Assembly: GCF_947259345.1 (NCBI RefSeq)
Contig: NZ_CAMYLS010000028.1
Coordinates: forward strand, 1 to 64,000
Origin: an uncultured Maricaulis sp.
Lineage (GTDB): Bacteria > Pseudomonadota > Alphaproteobacteria > Caulobacterales > Maricaulaceae
Length of the DNA stretch: 64,000 bases
Direction of reading: 5' to 3'
The translations under genes and the position numbers were made by a program. Positions 25,176 to 33,326 of the stretch are shown one piece after another (position 1 is the stretch's first letter; every line of letters starts with the position of its first letter). The notes beneath the pieces were generated by a model. The model was not told the origin of the DNA, did not search any database, and was given only the letters and a program-made list of their open reading frames with translations.

Positions 25176-25814
25176 ATGATCACACGCCCTGCCCGTCGCC
25201 GTCGTCCGGAAGACCGCCCGGACGAGATCCTTGATGCCGCCCTCGCTGTTTTCTCGGCCAAGGGGTTTGCGGCCGCGCGGGTGGAGGACATCGCCCGCGA
25301 GGCCGGCCTCTCCAAAGGGGCGGTCTATCTCTACTTCCCGTCCAAGGAAGCGATGCTGAACGGGCTGGTGGAACAATCCGCTGGCCAGCTCGCCAAGGCG
25401 GCCGAGCAATTGGTGGCGCTGGGTGCACCCCGGGATGCCGAGGCTGCTTTTCGCAGCCTTCTGCGCATGCTTTTCACGGCCATGAGCGATCCGGACATCA
25501 ATGCTGCGCCCCGCCTGGTCTTTGCCGAGGCCGGACGTTTTCCGGAGATTGCCGCCCATTATCGCAGCCAGGTCCTCGACGTGGCCCGACGCGCCTTGCG
25601 GTCCCTTTTGGCAGCAGGTGTCGAGAGCGGCGCCTTCCGCGATGTCGACGCCGATGCCTTCATGCGCATCACCGCCGGGCCGGGCATCGCGCATATGGCG
25701 CTGACCTCGATCTTTCACTTCCCGCCGGACCGGCTGAGTGATCCGGCCGAGATGGCCGACGCCCTCGCCGATATTCTCCTCAATGGCCTCAAGCCGCGAG
25801 TTCCCGCCTCATGA
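25176..25814 (+). CDS. TetR/AcrR family transcriptional regulator
   Basis: 212 aa. The N-terminal TetR domain reads RPDEILDAALAVFSAKGFAAARVEDIAREAGLSKGAVYLYFPSKEAML, here cited as ILDAALAVFSAKGFAAARV and AGLSKGAVYLYFPSKEAM (residues 17-62); the rest is a helical ligand-binding domain (TetR_C type). It is the first gene of a four-gene operon, each overlapping the next by four bases, encoding an efflux system, and probably represses that operon in response to an exported compound. Confidence 0.92.
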   Translation: MITRPARRRRPEDRPDEILDAALAVFSAKGFAAARVEDIAREAGLSKGAVYLYFPSKEAMLNGLVEQSAGQLAKAAEQLVALGAPRDAEAAFRSLLRMLFTAMSDPDINAAPRLVFAEAGRFPEIAAHYRSQVLDVARRALRSLLAAGVESGAFRDVDADAFMRITAGPGIAHMALTSIFHFPPDRLSDPAEMADALADILLNGLKPRVPAS

Positions 25815-26761
25815 CCCGTTTTCCCGTGATCGCCGCATGCCTCGCCCTTCCCCTTTGCCTGGCCGCCTGCTCGTCAGAACCGGACGCCACGCTGCACGGC
25901 TATGTGGAGGGCGACTTCATCCGCATCGCGCCGCAACAGCCCGGCCTGATCATCAGTACCGCCGCGCAGGAAGGCGGTCCGGTAGCGGCCGGCGATGAGC
26001 TCCTGCGCCAGGACGCGACCGCGGAAGTGGCTGCCCTCGCCGCAGCCTCGGCGCGCATCGATGCGGCGACAGCCCGCTATGATGATGCCCTGGCGGGCGC
26101 CCGCGATCCGGAGATTGAGGCGGCGCGTGACCAATTGCGCCAGGCCCTCGCCGCCCAAAGCGATGCCGCCCAGGCGCTCGAGCGGAACCAGGCCCTGTTC
26201 AGCGACGGCCATATCTCCCAGGCGCGCCTCGACACGGCGCGCGCCGCCGCCGAGACCGCAGATGCGCGGGTCGACGAAATGCGCGCCCGCCTCAATATCG
26301 TGCGACTGCCGGCCCGCGCCGACCAGCTACGCGCGCTGCAGGCGGAAATTGCCGCGGCCGAAGCGGAGCGCGACACCGCGCTCCACCGGCTCGACCTGCG
26401 CACAATCAGCGCGCCATCAGACGGCCGGATCCATCGACAGCTTCGCTTCGCCGGCGAACAGGCGGGGCCCAGTGCTCCGGTCTATGAAATCCTGCCCACC
26501 GATGCCGTGCACGCGCTCGTCTTCATCCCCGAACCGCAATTGGCCAGCCTGCCGGTGGGGACGCGTCTGGCCGTCAACTGTGATGGCTGCGCGGCGGGAA
26601 TGCGGGTCACCATCGCCACGATTGCCGACGAGGCGGAATTCACCCCGCCCATCCTCTATTCCGACGATGAGCGCGCCCGTCTCGTCTTCCGCGCCGAAGC
26701 CCGGTTTGACGGCACGCCGCCACCGCCCGGCACGCCGCTCTTCTTCGAGCCTTTGCCATGA
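25811..26761 (+). CDS. HlyD-family periplasmic adaptor lipoprotein of ABC exporter
   Basis: 316 aa with a lipoprotein signal (PLCLAAC, Cys at about residue 18), a barrel-sandwich segment (EGDFIRIAPQQPGLI, and DLRTISAPSDGRIHRQLRFAG after the coiled coil) and a long alpha-helical hairpin (residues 65-185). It resembles YbhG-type membrane fusion proteins that link an ABC-2 exporter to an outer membrane channel. No TolC-like gene is in this operon. ATGA overlap on both sides. Confidence 0.88.
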   Translation: MTRFPVIAACLALPLCLAACSSEPDATLHGYVEGDFIRIAPQQPGLIISTAAQEGGPVAAGDELLRQDATAEVAALAAASARIDAATARYDDALAGARDPEIEAARDQLRQALAAQSDAAQALERNQALFSDGHISQARLDTARAAAETADARVDEMRARLNIVRLPARADQLRALQAEIAAAEAERDTALHRLDLRTISAPSDGRIHRQLRFAGEQAGPSAPVYEILPTDAVHALVFIPEPQLASLPVGTRLAVNCDGCAAGMRVTIATIADEAEFTPPILYSDDERARLVFRAEARFDGTPPPPGTPLFFEPLP

Positions 26762-27684
26762 GCGAGGCGCTCGCCATTGATGTGAGCGGGTTGAGCAAGT
26801 CCTTCGGCGGCACCAAGGTCGTGGACGGTTTCGACATGCAGGTCCCGCCGGGCAAGATTTATGGGTTTCTGGGCCCCAACGGGTCCGGAAAGACGACCAC
26901 GATCCGCATGATGTGCGGCCTGTTGCGGCCCGATGAAGGCGGCGGCACGGCGCTGGGCCTCGACATCCTCCGTCAGAGCCGGGAGATCAAGGCGCGGGTG
27001 GGCTATATGACCCAGCGCTTCTCGCTCTATGGCGATCTCACAGTGCGCGAAAACCTGACCTTTATGGCGCGCCTGCACGCCCTGCCAAAGGTCCGCGATG
27101 TGGTCGAACAGGCGCTCGAGACCTACGACCTCGCCCCGCGCGCCAAACAGCTCGCCGCCAATCTGTCCGGCGGCTGGAAACAGCGCCTCGCGCTTGCCGC
27201 CGCCTCGCTGCACGAGCCGGGCCTGCTCCTGCTGGACGAGCCGACCGCGGGGGTCGATCCGAAGGCCCGACGCGATTTCTGGGATCGCATCCGGCGTCTG
27301 GCGCGGCAAGGTGTGACCGTGCTGGTCTCGACCCATTACATGGATGAGGCGGTCCAGTGTGACAACATCACCTTCATCGCCTATGGCCGCAAACTGATCG
27401 ATGCGCCCGCCAGCGAAATTCCCGACCGCATCGGCCTCAAGACAATCCGCATTGAAGGCCAGGGCCTGCAACCCGTCTATGACGCGCTGGAGCATGCGGA
27501 GGGGGTGGATCAGATCGCCCGCTTCGGCGCCGCGCTGCATGTCTCGGGGCGCGATGAATCCGCGCTGGACGCCGCCATCGCCTGCTATCGCGATCAGGAC
27601 GGGCTGACAGTCACTACCGCCAAGACCGGGCTGGAAGAGGCCTTTATCTGGTTGATGACCGGCGCCGAGGACAATTTCAGATGA
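26758..27684 (+). CDS. ABC exporter ATP-binding protein (YbhF-like, single domain)
   Basis: 308 aa, one nucleotide-binding domain. Walker A is GPNGSGKTT, the Q-loop region YMTQRFSLYGDLTV, the signature LSGGWKQRLALAAA, Walker B LLLLDEPTAGVDP, and the H-loop STHYMDEA. E. coli YbhF is a double-domain protein; this one has a single domain and would work as a dimer. It powers the permease encoded next. Confidence 0.93.
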   Translation: MSEALAIDVSGLSKSFGGTKVVDGFDMQVPPGKIYGFLGPNGSGKTTTIRMMCGLLRPDEGGGTALGLDILRQSREIKARVGYMTQRFSLYGDLTVRENLTFMARLHALPKVRDVVEQALETYDLAPRAKQLAANLSGGWKQRLALAAASLHEPGLLLLDEPTAGVDPKARRDFWDRIRRLARQGVTVLVSTHYMDEAVQCDNITFIAYGRKLIDAPASEIPDRIGLKTIRIEGQGLQPVYDALEHAEGVDQIARFGAALHVSGRDESALDAAIACYRDQDGLTVTTAKTGLEEAFIWLMTGAEDNFR

Positions 27685-28787
27685 AGGGCCTCTCCCGCAT
27701 CCTCGCCATTCTGGGCAAGGAATTCATCCAAATGCTGCGCGACCGGCTGACCTTCGGCATGATGGTCGGCATTCCGGTCATGCAGCTCCTCCTGTTCGGC
27801 TATGCCATCAACACCGATCCGCGCCATCTGCCGACCCTGGTCGAGATGGGCGATAATGGCCCGGCCAGCCGCGCCATCCTGCAAGCGATGGAGACCTCGG
27901 ACTATTTCGACCTGATCGGGACGGTCGCGTCGGGTGCCGCGGTGGAGAATGCCATGCGTGATGGCGAGGCGGTCTTCATCGTGACTATTCCGCCCGGTTT
28001 CGAACGCGCCCTGGCGCGCGGGGAGCGGCCGCAAATCCTGCTCGATGTCGACGCCACCGACCCGGTGGCCGCCGGGGCTGGCAGCAGCGCCTTCCCGACC
28101 ATCGTCCAGCAGGCGCTCGCCCCTCTGCTGGGCGAGATGGCGCCGCCCGTCGAGACGATCATCCACCGGCGCTATAATCCGGCCGGACGGACGGCGCTCA
28201 ATATCGTGCCCGGTCTGCTCGGCATCATCCTGACCATGACCATGGCGATGATGACGTCGATGGCGCTGACCCGCGAAGCCGAGCGCGGCACGCTGGAGGC
28301 CCTGCTATCGACCCCGACCCGGCCGCATGAAGTGATGATCGGCAAGATCACGCCCTATGTCGTGGCCGGCTTCATCCAGGTGGCGATCATGCTGGCGGGA
28401 GCGCGCTTCCTGTTCAGCGTGCCCTTTCTCGGCTCGCCGCCAGCCTTCCTCATTGCCGTCTCGCTCTTCATCCTGGTCAATCTGGCGCTGGGCTTTTTGT
28501 TCTCGACCGTGGCGCGCAGTCAGATGCAGGCCATGCAGCTGACCTTCTTCGCCTTCCTGCCCTCCATCCTCCTGTCCGGCTTCATGTTCCCCTTCGCCGC
28601 CATGCCGCACTGGGCCCAGATGATCGGCCAGGCCATCCCGGCCACGCATTTCATCCGGGCGGTACGCGCGATCATGCTGAAAGGGGCCGGGCTGGATCAT
28701 GTCTGGCCACAAATCTGGCCGCTGATGATCATCTTCGCCGTGATCGCGACGGTGGCGATGCTGCGCTACCGACAGACACTGGATTGA
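27681..28787 (+). CDS. ABC-2 type exporter permease (YbhS/YbhR-like)
   Basis: 368 aa with one N-terminal helix (FGMMVGIPVMQLLLFGYAI), a large extracytoplasmic domain (about residues 45-165), and five C-terminal helices. The ABC-2 signature LTREAERGTLEALLSTP precedes the third helix. Only one permease gene is present, where ybhFSR-type operons have two, so the channel is probably a homodimer. Last gene of the tetR operon. Confidence 0.9.
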   Translation: MKGLSRILAILGKEFIQMLRDRLTFGMMVGIPVMQLLLFGYAINTDPRHLPTLVEMGDNGPASRAILQAMETSDYFDLIGTVASGAAVENAMRDGEAVFIVTIPPGFERALARGERPQILLDVDATDPVAAGAGSSAFPTIVQQALAPLLGEMAPPVETIIHRRYNPAGRTALNIVPGLLGIILTMTMAMMTSMALTREAERGTLEALLSTPTRPHEVMIGKITPYVVAGFIQVAIMLAGARFLFSVPFLGSPPAFLIAVSLFILVNLALGFLFSTVARSQMQAMQLTFFAFLPSILLSGFMFPFAAMPHWAQMIGQAIPATHFIRAVRAIMLKGAGLDHVWPQIWPLMIIFAVIATVAMLRYRQTLD

Positions 28788-28795
28788 GGAAGAGA

Positions 28796-28996
28796 TCAGT
28801 CCGCCCACTCATCATCGAAAATGCTCTCAATGGGTTCGCCGAACAGGCGAGCCAGTTTGAAGGCGAGCGGCAGGGACGGGTCGTACTTGCCGGTCTCCAG
28901 CGCGTTGACGGTCTGGCGGGAGACATCGAGCCGTTCGGCCAGGGCCTGCTGACTCCACCCCTTCTCGCCGCGCAAGTCCTTGAGCCGGTTCTTCAT
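28796..28996 (-). CDS. XRE-type helix-turn-helix regulator (cassette B)
   Basis: 66 aa, a single HTH_3 domain: KGWSQQALAERLDVSRQTVN and ALETGKYDPSLPLAFKLARL. It resembles the regulator of cassette A in size, in the SRQTVNALETGKYDPSLPLAF-like stretch, and in position as the last gene of a three-gene operon with two small membrane proteins. It overlaps the upstream gene by four bases. Confidence 0.86.
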   Translation of the reverse strand: MKNRLKDLRGEKGWSQQALAERLDVSRQTVNALETGKYDPSLPLAFKLARLFGEPIESIFDDEWAD

Positions 28997-29403
28997 CGCA
29001 CCTGGACCTGCTGGACGGCGGCCGCAAGCGAGTGCACGACGGCCGCCAATGGAAACAGCATGGTCATGTTGAGCGGTTCCATGATGCCGTAGATCTCGGC
29101 CACCCCGAAGATCGCGCTGAACAGGAGCATTGCCAGCATCGCAATCGCCGCGGCGCGGACCTGCATGCGGGCCAGCATCTCGTCGATCGAGCGGACATAG
29201 CGAATAACTTCATAGCCATAGATGAGGAGCGGGAGACAGGTCAGCGCCACCAGCGGCCAGGCCGAAACCGCATCCCATCCATTCAGGGACGGGTTCACCA
29301 GCTTGTCGATCGCAACCAGGATCGCGGTGAAGGCGATCATCGCCACAAAAGTGCGCAAGAAATAGCGCCGGGCTACCGAGTTCTGTTTTTCACTCGCACT
29401 CAT
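28993..29403 (-). CDS. Small four-TM membrane protein of XRE cassette B (second gene)
   Basis: 136 aa with helices at about 14-32, 47-64, 83-102 and 110-128 and a central loop YEVIRYVRSIDEMLARMQVR. The ID-E-R-x-Q pattern in this loop is like that of other small membrane proteins paired with YgzD-like regulators. No enzyme motif. Overlaps both neighbours by four bases. Confidence 0.7.
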   Translation of the reverse strand: MSASEKQNSVARRYFLRTFVAMIAFTAILVAIDKLVNPSLNGWDAVSAWPLVALTCLPLLIYGYEVIRYVRSIDEMLARMQVRAAAIAMLAMLLFSAIFGVAEIYGIMEPLNMTMLFPLAAVVHSLAAAVQQVQVR

Positions 29404-29666
29404 GACACATCCTTGTCGCGGCCGCTGAACAGAAGGGTGAAGATCCGGGCGATCGCCATCACGCCGAGAATGAAAACCGTCAGGCCGGCCATTTTCATTT
29501 CCGGGGACAGGCCCGCAATCACATCCCGCACCATGTCAATCGAGGGCCCGATCATGCCGGCCAGGAATATGGTCGGCAGGAAGACCACGGCGAACAGGGC
29601 CAGGGAGACCAGGCTGGGCGGATCTCCGGCATCGCCGAAATCCTTCATCCACTCGCGCATTGTCAT
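29400..29666 (-). CDS. Small two-TM membrane protein of XRE cassette B (first gene)
   Basis: 88 aa with two helices (SLALFAVVFLPTIFLAGMIG and MAGLTVFILGVMAIARIF). The ATG is preceded by GGAGG, giving a confident start. It opens the operon behind a strong operator-promoter. Function unknown. Confidence 0.7.
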   Translation of the reverse strand: MTMREWMKDFGDAGDPPSLVSLALFAVVFLPTIFLAGMIGPSIDMVRDVIAGLSPEMKMAGLTVFILGVMAIARIFTLLFSGRDKDVS

Positions 29667-29684
29667 GAGAACCTCCTTCAGGTC

Positions 29685-29742
29685 TGTAAAGTGACCTTGA
29701 CTATATGGAGTAAAGGAAACTTGTCGTCAAGGGTGCTTTACA
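29685..29742 (-). promoter_or_regulatory. Operator-promoter of XRE cassette B
   Basis: Two 17-bp half sites in inverted orientation, TGTAAAGTGACCTTGAC (29685-29701) and the complement of TGTAAAGCACCCTTGAC (29726-29742), agree at 14 of 17 positions, the three differences being the central bases. On the minus strand TTGACG lies inside one arm as -35, with CATATA at 17 bp or TATAGT at 19 bp as -10 at the edge of the other arm. This is a textbook arrangement for autorepression by the XRE protein. Confidence 0.65.
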
Positions 29743-29755
29743 AAAACAGGCATAA

Positions 29756-29787
29756 AGAAAGGCGCCCGGTCGCCCCGAGCGCCTTTC
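29756..29787 (-). terminator. Terminator of the peroxiredoxin gene
   Basis: AAAGGCGC and GCGCCTTT form an 8-bp stem around a GC-rich loop; read on the minus strand it ends in TTTCTTT, 20 bp after the peroxiredoxin stop codon. Confidence 0.6.
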
Positions 29788-29807
29788 CCAATTCGTGTCA
29801 GATGCGC

Positions 29808-30461
29808 CTACTCGGCAGGCTCATCCACCTTGTTCGGCTGCTTGGTCACCCGCAGATAGGGCTTGATCTTGTTGTAGCCAGCCGGAAAAAGCGCGTCGGC
29901 TTCGGCGTCCGAGATGGACGGGACCACGATCACGTCCTGGCCGTCTTCCCAATTGACCGGCGTCGCCACCTTGTAGCCGTCGGTCAGTTGCAGGCTGTCG
30001 ATCAGGCGCAGCACTTCATTGAAGTTCCGGCCGGCGCTAGGCGGATAGGTGAAGGTGGCGCGGATCTTCTTGTTCGGGTCGATGATATAGACCGAACGCA
30101 CCGTCAGCTTGGGATCGGCATTGGGGTGGATCATCGAATAGAGCCCGGACACGGAGCGATCCGTGTCGGCGATGATCGGGAAATTCATGCGGACATTCTG
30201 GGTTTCCTCGATGTCCTTGATCCAGCCCTTATGGTCCTCGACGCTGTCGACCGAAAGCGCAATCGCCTTGGCGCCACGCCTGGCGAACTCATCCTTCAGT
30301 CTGGCGGTGAAACCCAGCTCGGTGGTGCAGACCGGCGTGTAGTCAGCCGGATGGGAGAAGAAGATCACCCAATCATCACCGATCCAGTCGTGGAAACTGA
30401 TCGGACCGTCACTTGTCTCGGCTTGGAAATTCGGGGCGATATCGCCCAACAGCAGACCCAT
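29808..30461 (-). CDS. Peroxiredoxin, 1-Cys (Prx6) type
   Basis: 217 aa. The peroxidatic motif is SHPADYTPVCTTELG (Cys about residue 45), and the Prx6-specific C-terminal domain with TYPPSAGRNFNEVLRLIDSLQ and NWEDGQDVIVVPSISD is complete. No conserved resolving Cys is visible: the peroxidatic Cys is the only cysteine in the protein. The enzyme reduces hydrogen peroxide and organic hydroperoxides in the cytosol. Start ATG follows GAGGAGAAA. Single-gene unit. Confidence 0.94.
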   Translation of the reverse strand: MGLLLGDIAPNFQAETSDGPISFHDWIGDDWVIFFSHPADYTPVCTTELGFTARLKDEFARRGAKAIALSVDSVEDHKGWIKDIEETQNVRMNFPIIADTDRSVSGLYSMIHPNADPKLTVRSVYIIDPNKKIRATFTYPPSAGRNFNEVLRLIDSLQLTDGYKVATPVNWEDGQDVIVVPSISDAEADALFPAGYNKIKPYLRVTKQPNKVDEPAE

Positions 30462-30597
30462 GTCTTTCTCCTCGGTTCAAAACGCGATGAAACTGGCCTA
30501 GGAGTAGGTGCGCCTTGTCCGCCGGGAGTTCAAGTCCCGCTCCGGCCGGTGCAACCGAATGTGAACCAGCCGGCCACGGATCCAGCGAGCGGACACC

Positions 30598-31086
30598 ATG
30601 ACTGCCACCCTCATCCTGATGCGACATGCCAAGGCCGTGGACCGGCTCGAAGCCGAGGACGATTTTCAGCGCGGCCTGACCGCGCGGGGACGCAGCGATG
30701 CGGCCGATGCGGCGGACGCCCTGAGCGCAGCCGGGCTGAAAGCCGACATCGCCCTCGTCTCGCCGGCCTGGCGCACCCGCCAGACCTATGACCAGCTCCT
30801 GCCGCAACTCGGCGCTCCACAATTGGAGGACCCGATGGTCCTCTATCACGCCTCCACCGATATGCTGGAGCGCGCCACCCGCGATGTGCTGGCGCCCAAC
30901 CGCACCATTCTTCTGGTCGGGCATAATCCGGGCATTGGCGGATTTTCACACAAGCTGGCCCAACGGTGCAACGCGACACGCCGATTGCCCGCCGGTTACC
31001 CCACCGCGACCGCCTGCGTCTTCGAACTGGCCGATTGCGACCTGGAGCAGCCCAGCCTGGTGACCTGCATCAATCCCAGGGCGTAG
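30598..31086 (+). CDS. SixA-like histidine phosphatase
   Basis: 162 aa of the histidine phosphatase superfamily. The catalytic motif is LILMRHAKAVD (H10; RHA rather than RHG, as in SixA), and the second His lies in ILLVGHNPGIG. SixA removes phosphate from histidine on phosphotransfer domains; whether this protein does so or acts on a small molecule is not decided. No histidine kinase gene is adjacent. Confidence 0.85.
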   Translation: MTATLILMRHAKAVDRLEAEDDFQRGLTARGRSDAADAADALSAAGLKADIALVSPAWRTRQTYDQLLPQLGAPQLEDPMVLYHASTDMLERATRDVLAPNRTILLVGHNPGIGGFSHKLAQRCNATRRLPAGYPTATACVFELADCDLEQPSLVTCINPRA

Positions 31087-31158
31087 AGCGTCGCGACTCG
31101 CCTTATAAGTGCATTCATGCTTTCCTGCCCGCAATACGGGTGACGGGGGAGGTGCGTG

Positions 31159-32772
31159 ATGGCCTTGCTGGACGGCGAGACGGAACTGGCGCGACAGGCG
31201 GAGAATGCCGGGCGACCACGTTGGCGGCCCCTCGGCGGGCGGGCCTTTCGGCCGACCCGGGTCGCAGCGCCACCGCCTAGCCTGGCCCGGATATGGAGCG
31301 AAACCGCCGCCCTTGGCTTGCCCCGGCGCGCGCCCGAGATGAGCGCCTTTGGGCCGGTCTCTCGCAAGGCCGGGCGGATCGGTCTGGCCGCACTCGCGGT
31401 CTCGGCGGTGATTGGCGCCTTGCTGCCCGGCCCTGCGCTGGCTGTGGCAAGCCTGGCTTGCTGCAGCCTGTTCACAGCCCTCATCGTCCTGCGCATCGGC
31501 GCGATAAGTCTGGCACCGGAATGGATGCAGGGCCCCGCCTGTGCGGACCAGGACCTCCCGACAGCCACTGTCATGGTCGCGCTCTATCGGGAAGCCGCGG
31601 TCCTGCCGCAACTGGCCGCCTCGCTCGCTGCCATTGATTATCCGCGCGATCGCATCGCCTTCAAGCTGGTACTCGAGGCCGATGACAAGGCCACGATCGA
31701 CACGGCGCGCGGACTGGCCCTGGATGACCGCTTCGAGATCGTCATTGTCCCGCCAGGCGAACCCCGGACCAAGCCGCGCGCCCTCAATTACGCCCTGCGC
31801 CTGTGCCGCAGCGAGCTGGTCACCGTGCATGATGCCGAGGACCACCCGCATCCCGACCAGTTGCGGCGGGCGGCGGAAGTCTTCCGCGTCGCCGATCCGC
31901 GCCTGGCCTGCCTGCAGGCGCCGCTGAACTGGTATAATCGCCACGAAACCTGGCTGACGCGGCAATTCGCGCTGGAATACGCCGCCCATTTCCACGCTCT
32001 CCTGCCGCTCTATCAGCGACTGGGCTGGCCACTGCCCCTGGGCGGGACCAGCAATCATTTCCGGCGCGACGCCCTGCTGGCCCTGGGTGGCTGGGACGCC
32101 TGGAATGTCACCGAGGACGCCGATCTCGGCCTGCGTCTGCACGCGGCCGGTTGTCATTGCGGCCTGATCGAGCCCCTGACCGAGGAGGAAGCACCGCTTC
32201 GTCTGTCACCCTGGATCAAACAACGGACACGCTGGATCAAGGGCTACGCCCAGACCATCGCCGTTCTGCTCGCCAATCCTCGGACACCCTGGCGCCGCGT
32301 CTGGCCTGGCGTGCTGGTGCTGGGCGGCGCTGCAGCCTCGGCCCTTTTACACGCCCCGCTCAGCCTGATCTGTCTGGGTGCCCTGCTTCTCAACCCGTCC
32401 GCGACCGTGGCAGCCCTGCCCGCACTCGCCTTCATGGCGGTCGGTTATGCCAGCGCAATCGCCTGTGCCGCGGTCGCCGTGCGCCGCGCCGGTTTGCCTT
32501 TGAGGCGCCGCGACCTCGCCGCCATGCCGGCCTATTGGCTGCTGCAGACACTTGCAGCCTTGCGTGCGCTGCGCCAACTCATCCTCGATCCGCATCACTG
32601 GGAGAAGACGGAGCACGGCGTCAGCGCCTTGACCGGACCATCATGTATCTCGGCCTCACCTCGACCCTTGTCGGACTCGCCCTGTGCGTCGGTCTCTTCC
32701 TGCTCGCGCGCTGGCGGGCCGGTCAGCCCGTCCGCCCGGAAAAGGGCCCCCGCCTCATCCCCTGGACCCTGA
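31159..32772 (+). CDS. Family 2 glycosyltransferase, membrane-bound, with unusual C-terminal tail
   Basis: 537 aa. Two N-terminal helices (about 75-110) are followed by a GT-A domain: TVMVALYREAAVLPQ, the DxD-like HDAEDHP, the acceptor-site TEDADLG and the QRTRWIKGY motif of processive-type GT2 enzymes, then three or four C-terminal helices. Likely role is exopolysaccharide or glycolipid synthesis. The catalytic part ends near HHWEKTEHG; the last ~50 residues are low-complexity Ser/Pro/Ala and are encoded over the next gene in another frame, so the tail may come from a frameshift or a real 130-bp overlap. GGGGGAGG precedes the ATG. Confidence 0.85.
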   Translation: MALLDGETELARQAENAGRPRWRPLGGRAFRPTRVAAPPPSLARIWSETAALGLPRRAPEMSAFGPVSRKAGRIGLAALAVSAVIGALLPGPALAVASLACCSLFTALIVLRIGAISLAPEWMQGPACADQDLPTATVMVALYREAAVLPQLAASLAAIDYPRDRIAFKLVLEADDKATIDTARGLALDDRFEIVIVPPGEPRTKPRALNYALRLCRSELVTVHDAEDHPHPDQLRRAAEVFRVADPRLACLQAPLNWYNRHETWLTRQFALEYAAHFHALLPLYQRLGWPLPLGGTSNHFRRDALLALGGWDAWNVTEDADLGLRLHAAGCHCGLIEPLTEEEAPLRLSPWIKQRTRWIKGYAQTIAVLLANPRTPWRRVWPGVLVLGGAAASALLHAPLSLICLGALLLNPSATVAALPALAFMAVGYASAIACAAVAVRRAGLPLRRRDLAAMPAYWLLQTLAALRALRQLILDPHHWEKTEHGVSALTGPSCISASPRPLSDSPCASVSSCSRAGGPVSPSARKRAPASSPGP

Positions 32773-32870
32773 TCGCGATCATCACGGCCGCGCTCTTTAT
32801 TGCCCTGCTGGTCCACCTGGTCGAACTCGCCGGCGTCGATCCGTCCGAGCTGCGTCCGCGACGCTTCTAG
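32643..32870 (+). CDS. Small two-TM protein overlapping the glycosyltransferase 3' end
   Basis: 75 aa. An N-terminal helix (YLGLTSTLVGLALCVGLFLL), a basic linker with RWRAGQPVRPEKGPR, then a second helix (WTLIAIITAALFIALLVHLV) and a short polar tail. The hydrophobic pattern, charged linker and codon use favour this frame as the real coding frame between 32643 and 32772 over the glycosyltransferase tail. Function unknown. Confidence 0.65.
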   Translation: MYLGLTSTLVGLALCVGLFLLARWRAGQPVRPEKGPRLIPWTLIAIITAALFIALLVHLVELAGVDPSELRPRRF

Positions 32871-32957
32871 CCCTCCCCCGAACAGGGGGTGCCGCTGCGA
32901 GGCGGAGCGGGTATCCTGACCATCAGGGCAGGCCCGCTGCGAAAGGGAGAGCTCGCC

Positions 32958-33302
32958 ATGGCCAAGAAGGGACAAATCAGTCGCCGTTCATTCCTGACCC
33001 GCATTGGCGGTATCGGCCTGACCAGCGGCGCGGCAGCCCTGGTCAGCGGTTGTGTGACACAGGGCCCCGGCTATACCGGCTTCACCGACACCGATTACGG
33101 ACGCTATGCCGACCGGGCCGGCTATGGCCGCGGCGTGCGCCGGGCTCCGACACCCGCGTCGTCAAATCGCCGCATCACGGATGCTGATACCGGTGATCGC
33201 GTCGGCCAGGGCCAGGGCGGGCGTCGCGGCAGTTGCACAGACAGCGATACACGGGCCAACAGCAACCGAGCCGACCCCACAGGCGGCGGACGCCGTTGCT
33301 GA
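32958..33302 (+). CDS. Tat-signal putative lipoprotein, low-complexity mature part
   Basis: 114 aa. The N-terminus has a twin-arginine motif (SRRSFLTR) followed by a hydrophobic stretch ending LVSGC, which fits a Tat-exported lipoprotein. The mature part is short and rich in Gly, Arg, Asp, Ser, Asn and Thr with no recognisable domain, and ends in Cys. ATG at 32958 has GGGAGAGC upstream. Function unknown; the disordered composition makes a structural or binding role possible. Confidence 0.6.
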   Translation: MAKKGQISRRSFLTRIGGIGLTSGAAALVSGCVTQGPGYTGFTDTDYGRYADRAGYGRGVRRAPTPASSNRRITDADTGDRVGQGQGGRRGSCTDSDTRANSNRADPTGGGRRC

Positions 33303-33326
33303 CATCAATCTCGTTCATCTGGCGAC

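Noticed and set aside
25077-25718. Upstream extension of the ABA4-like frame on the minus strand
   Set aside because: It runs across the TetR operator and gene; the ATG at 25076 has a ribosome binding site and begins the conserved domain.
30946-32157. 403-codon minus-strand frame opposite the glycosyltransferase
   Set aside because: Shadow of the GT2 gene, which has DxD, TED and QxxRW motifs.
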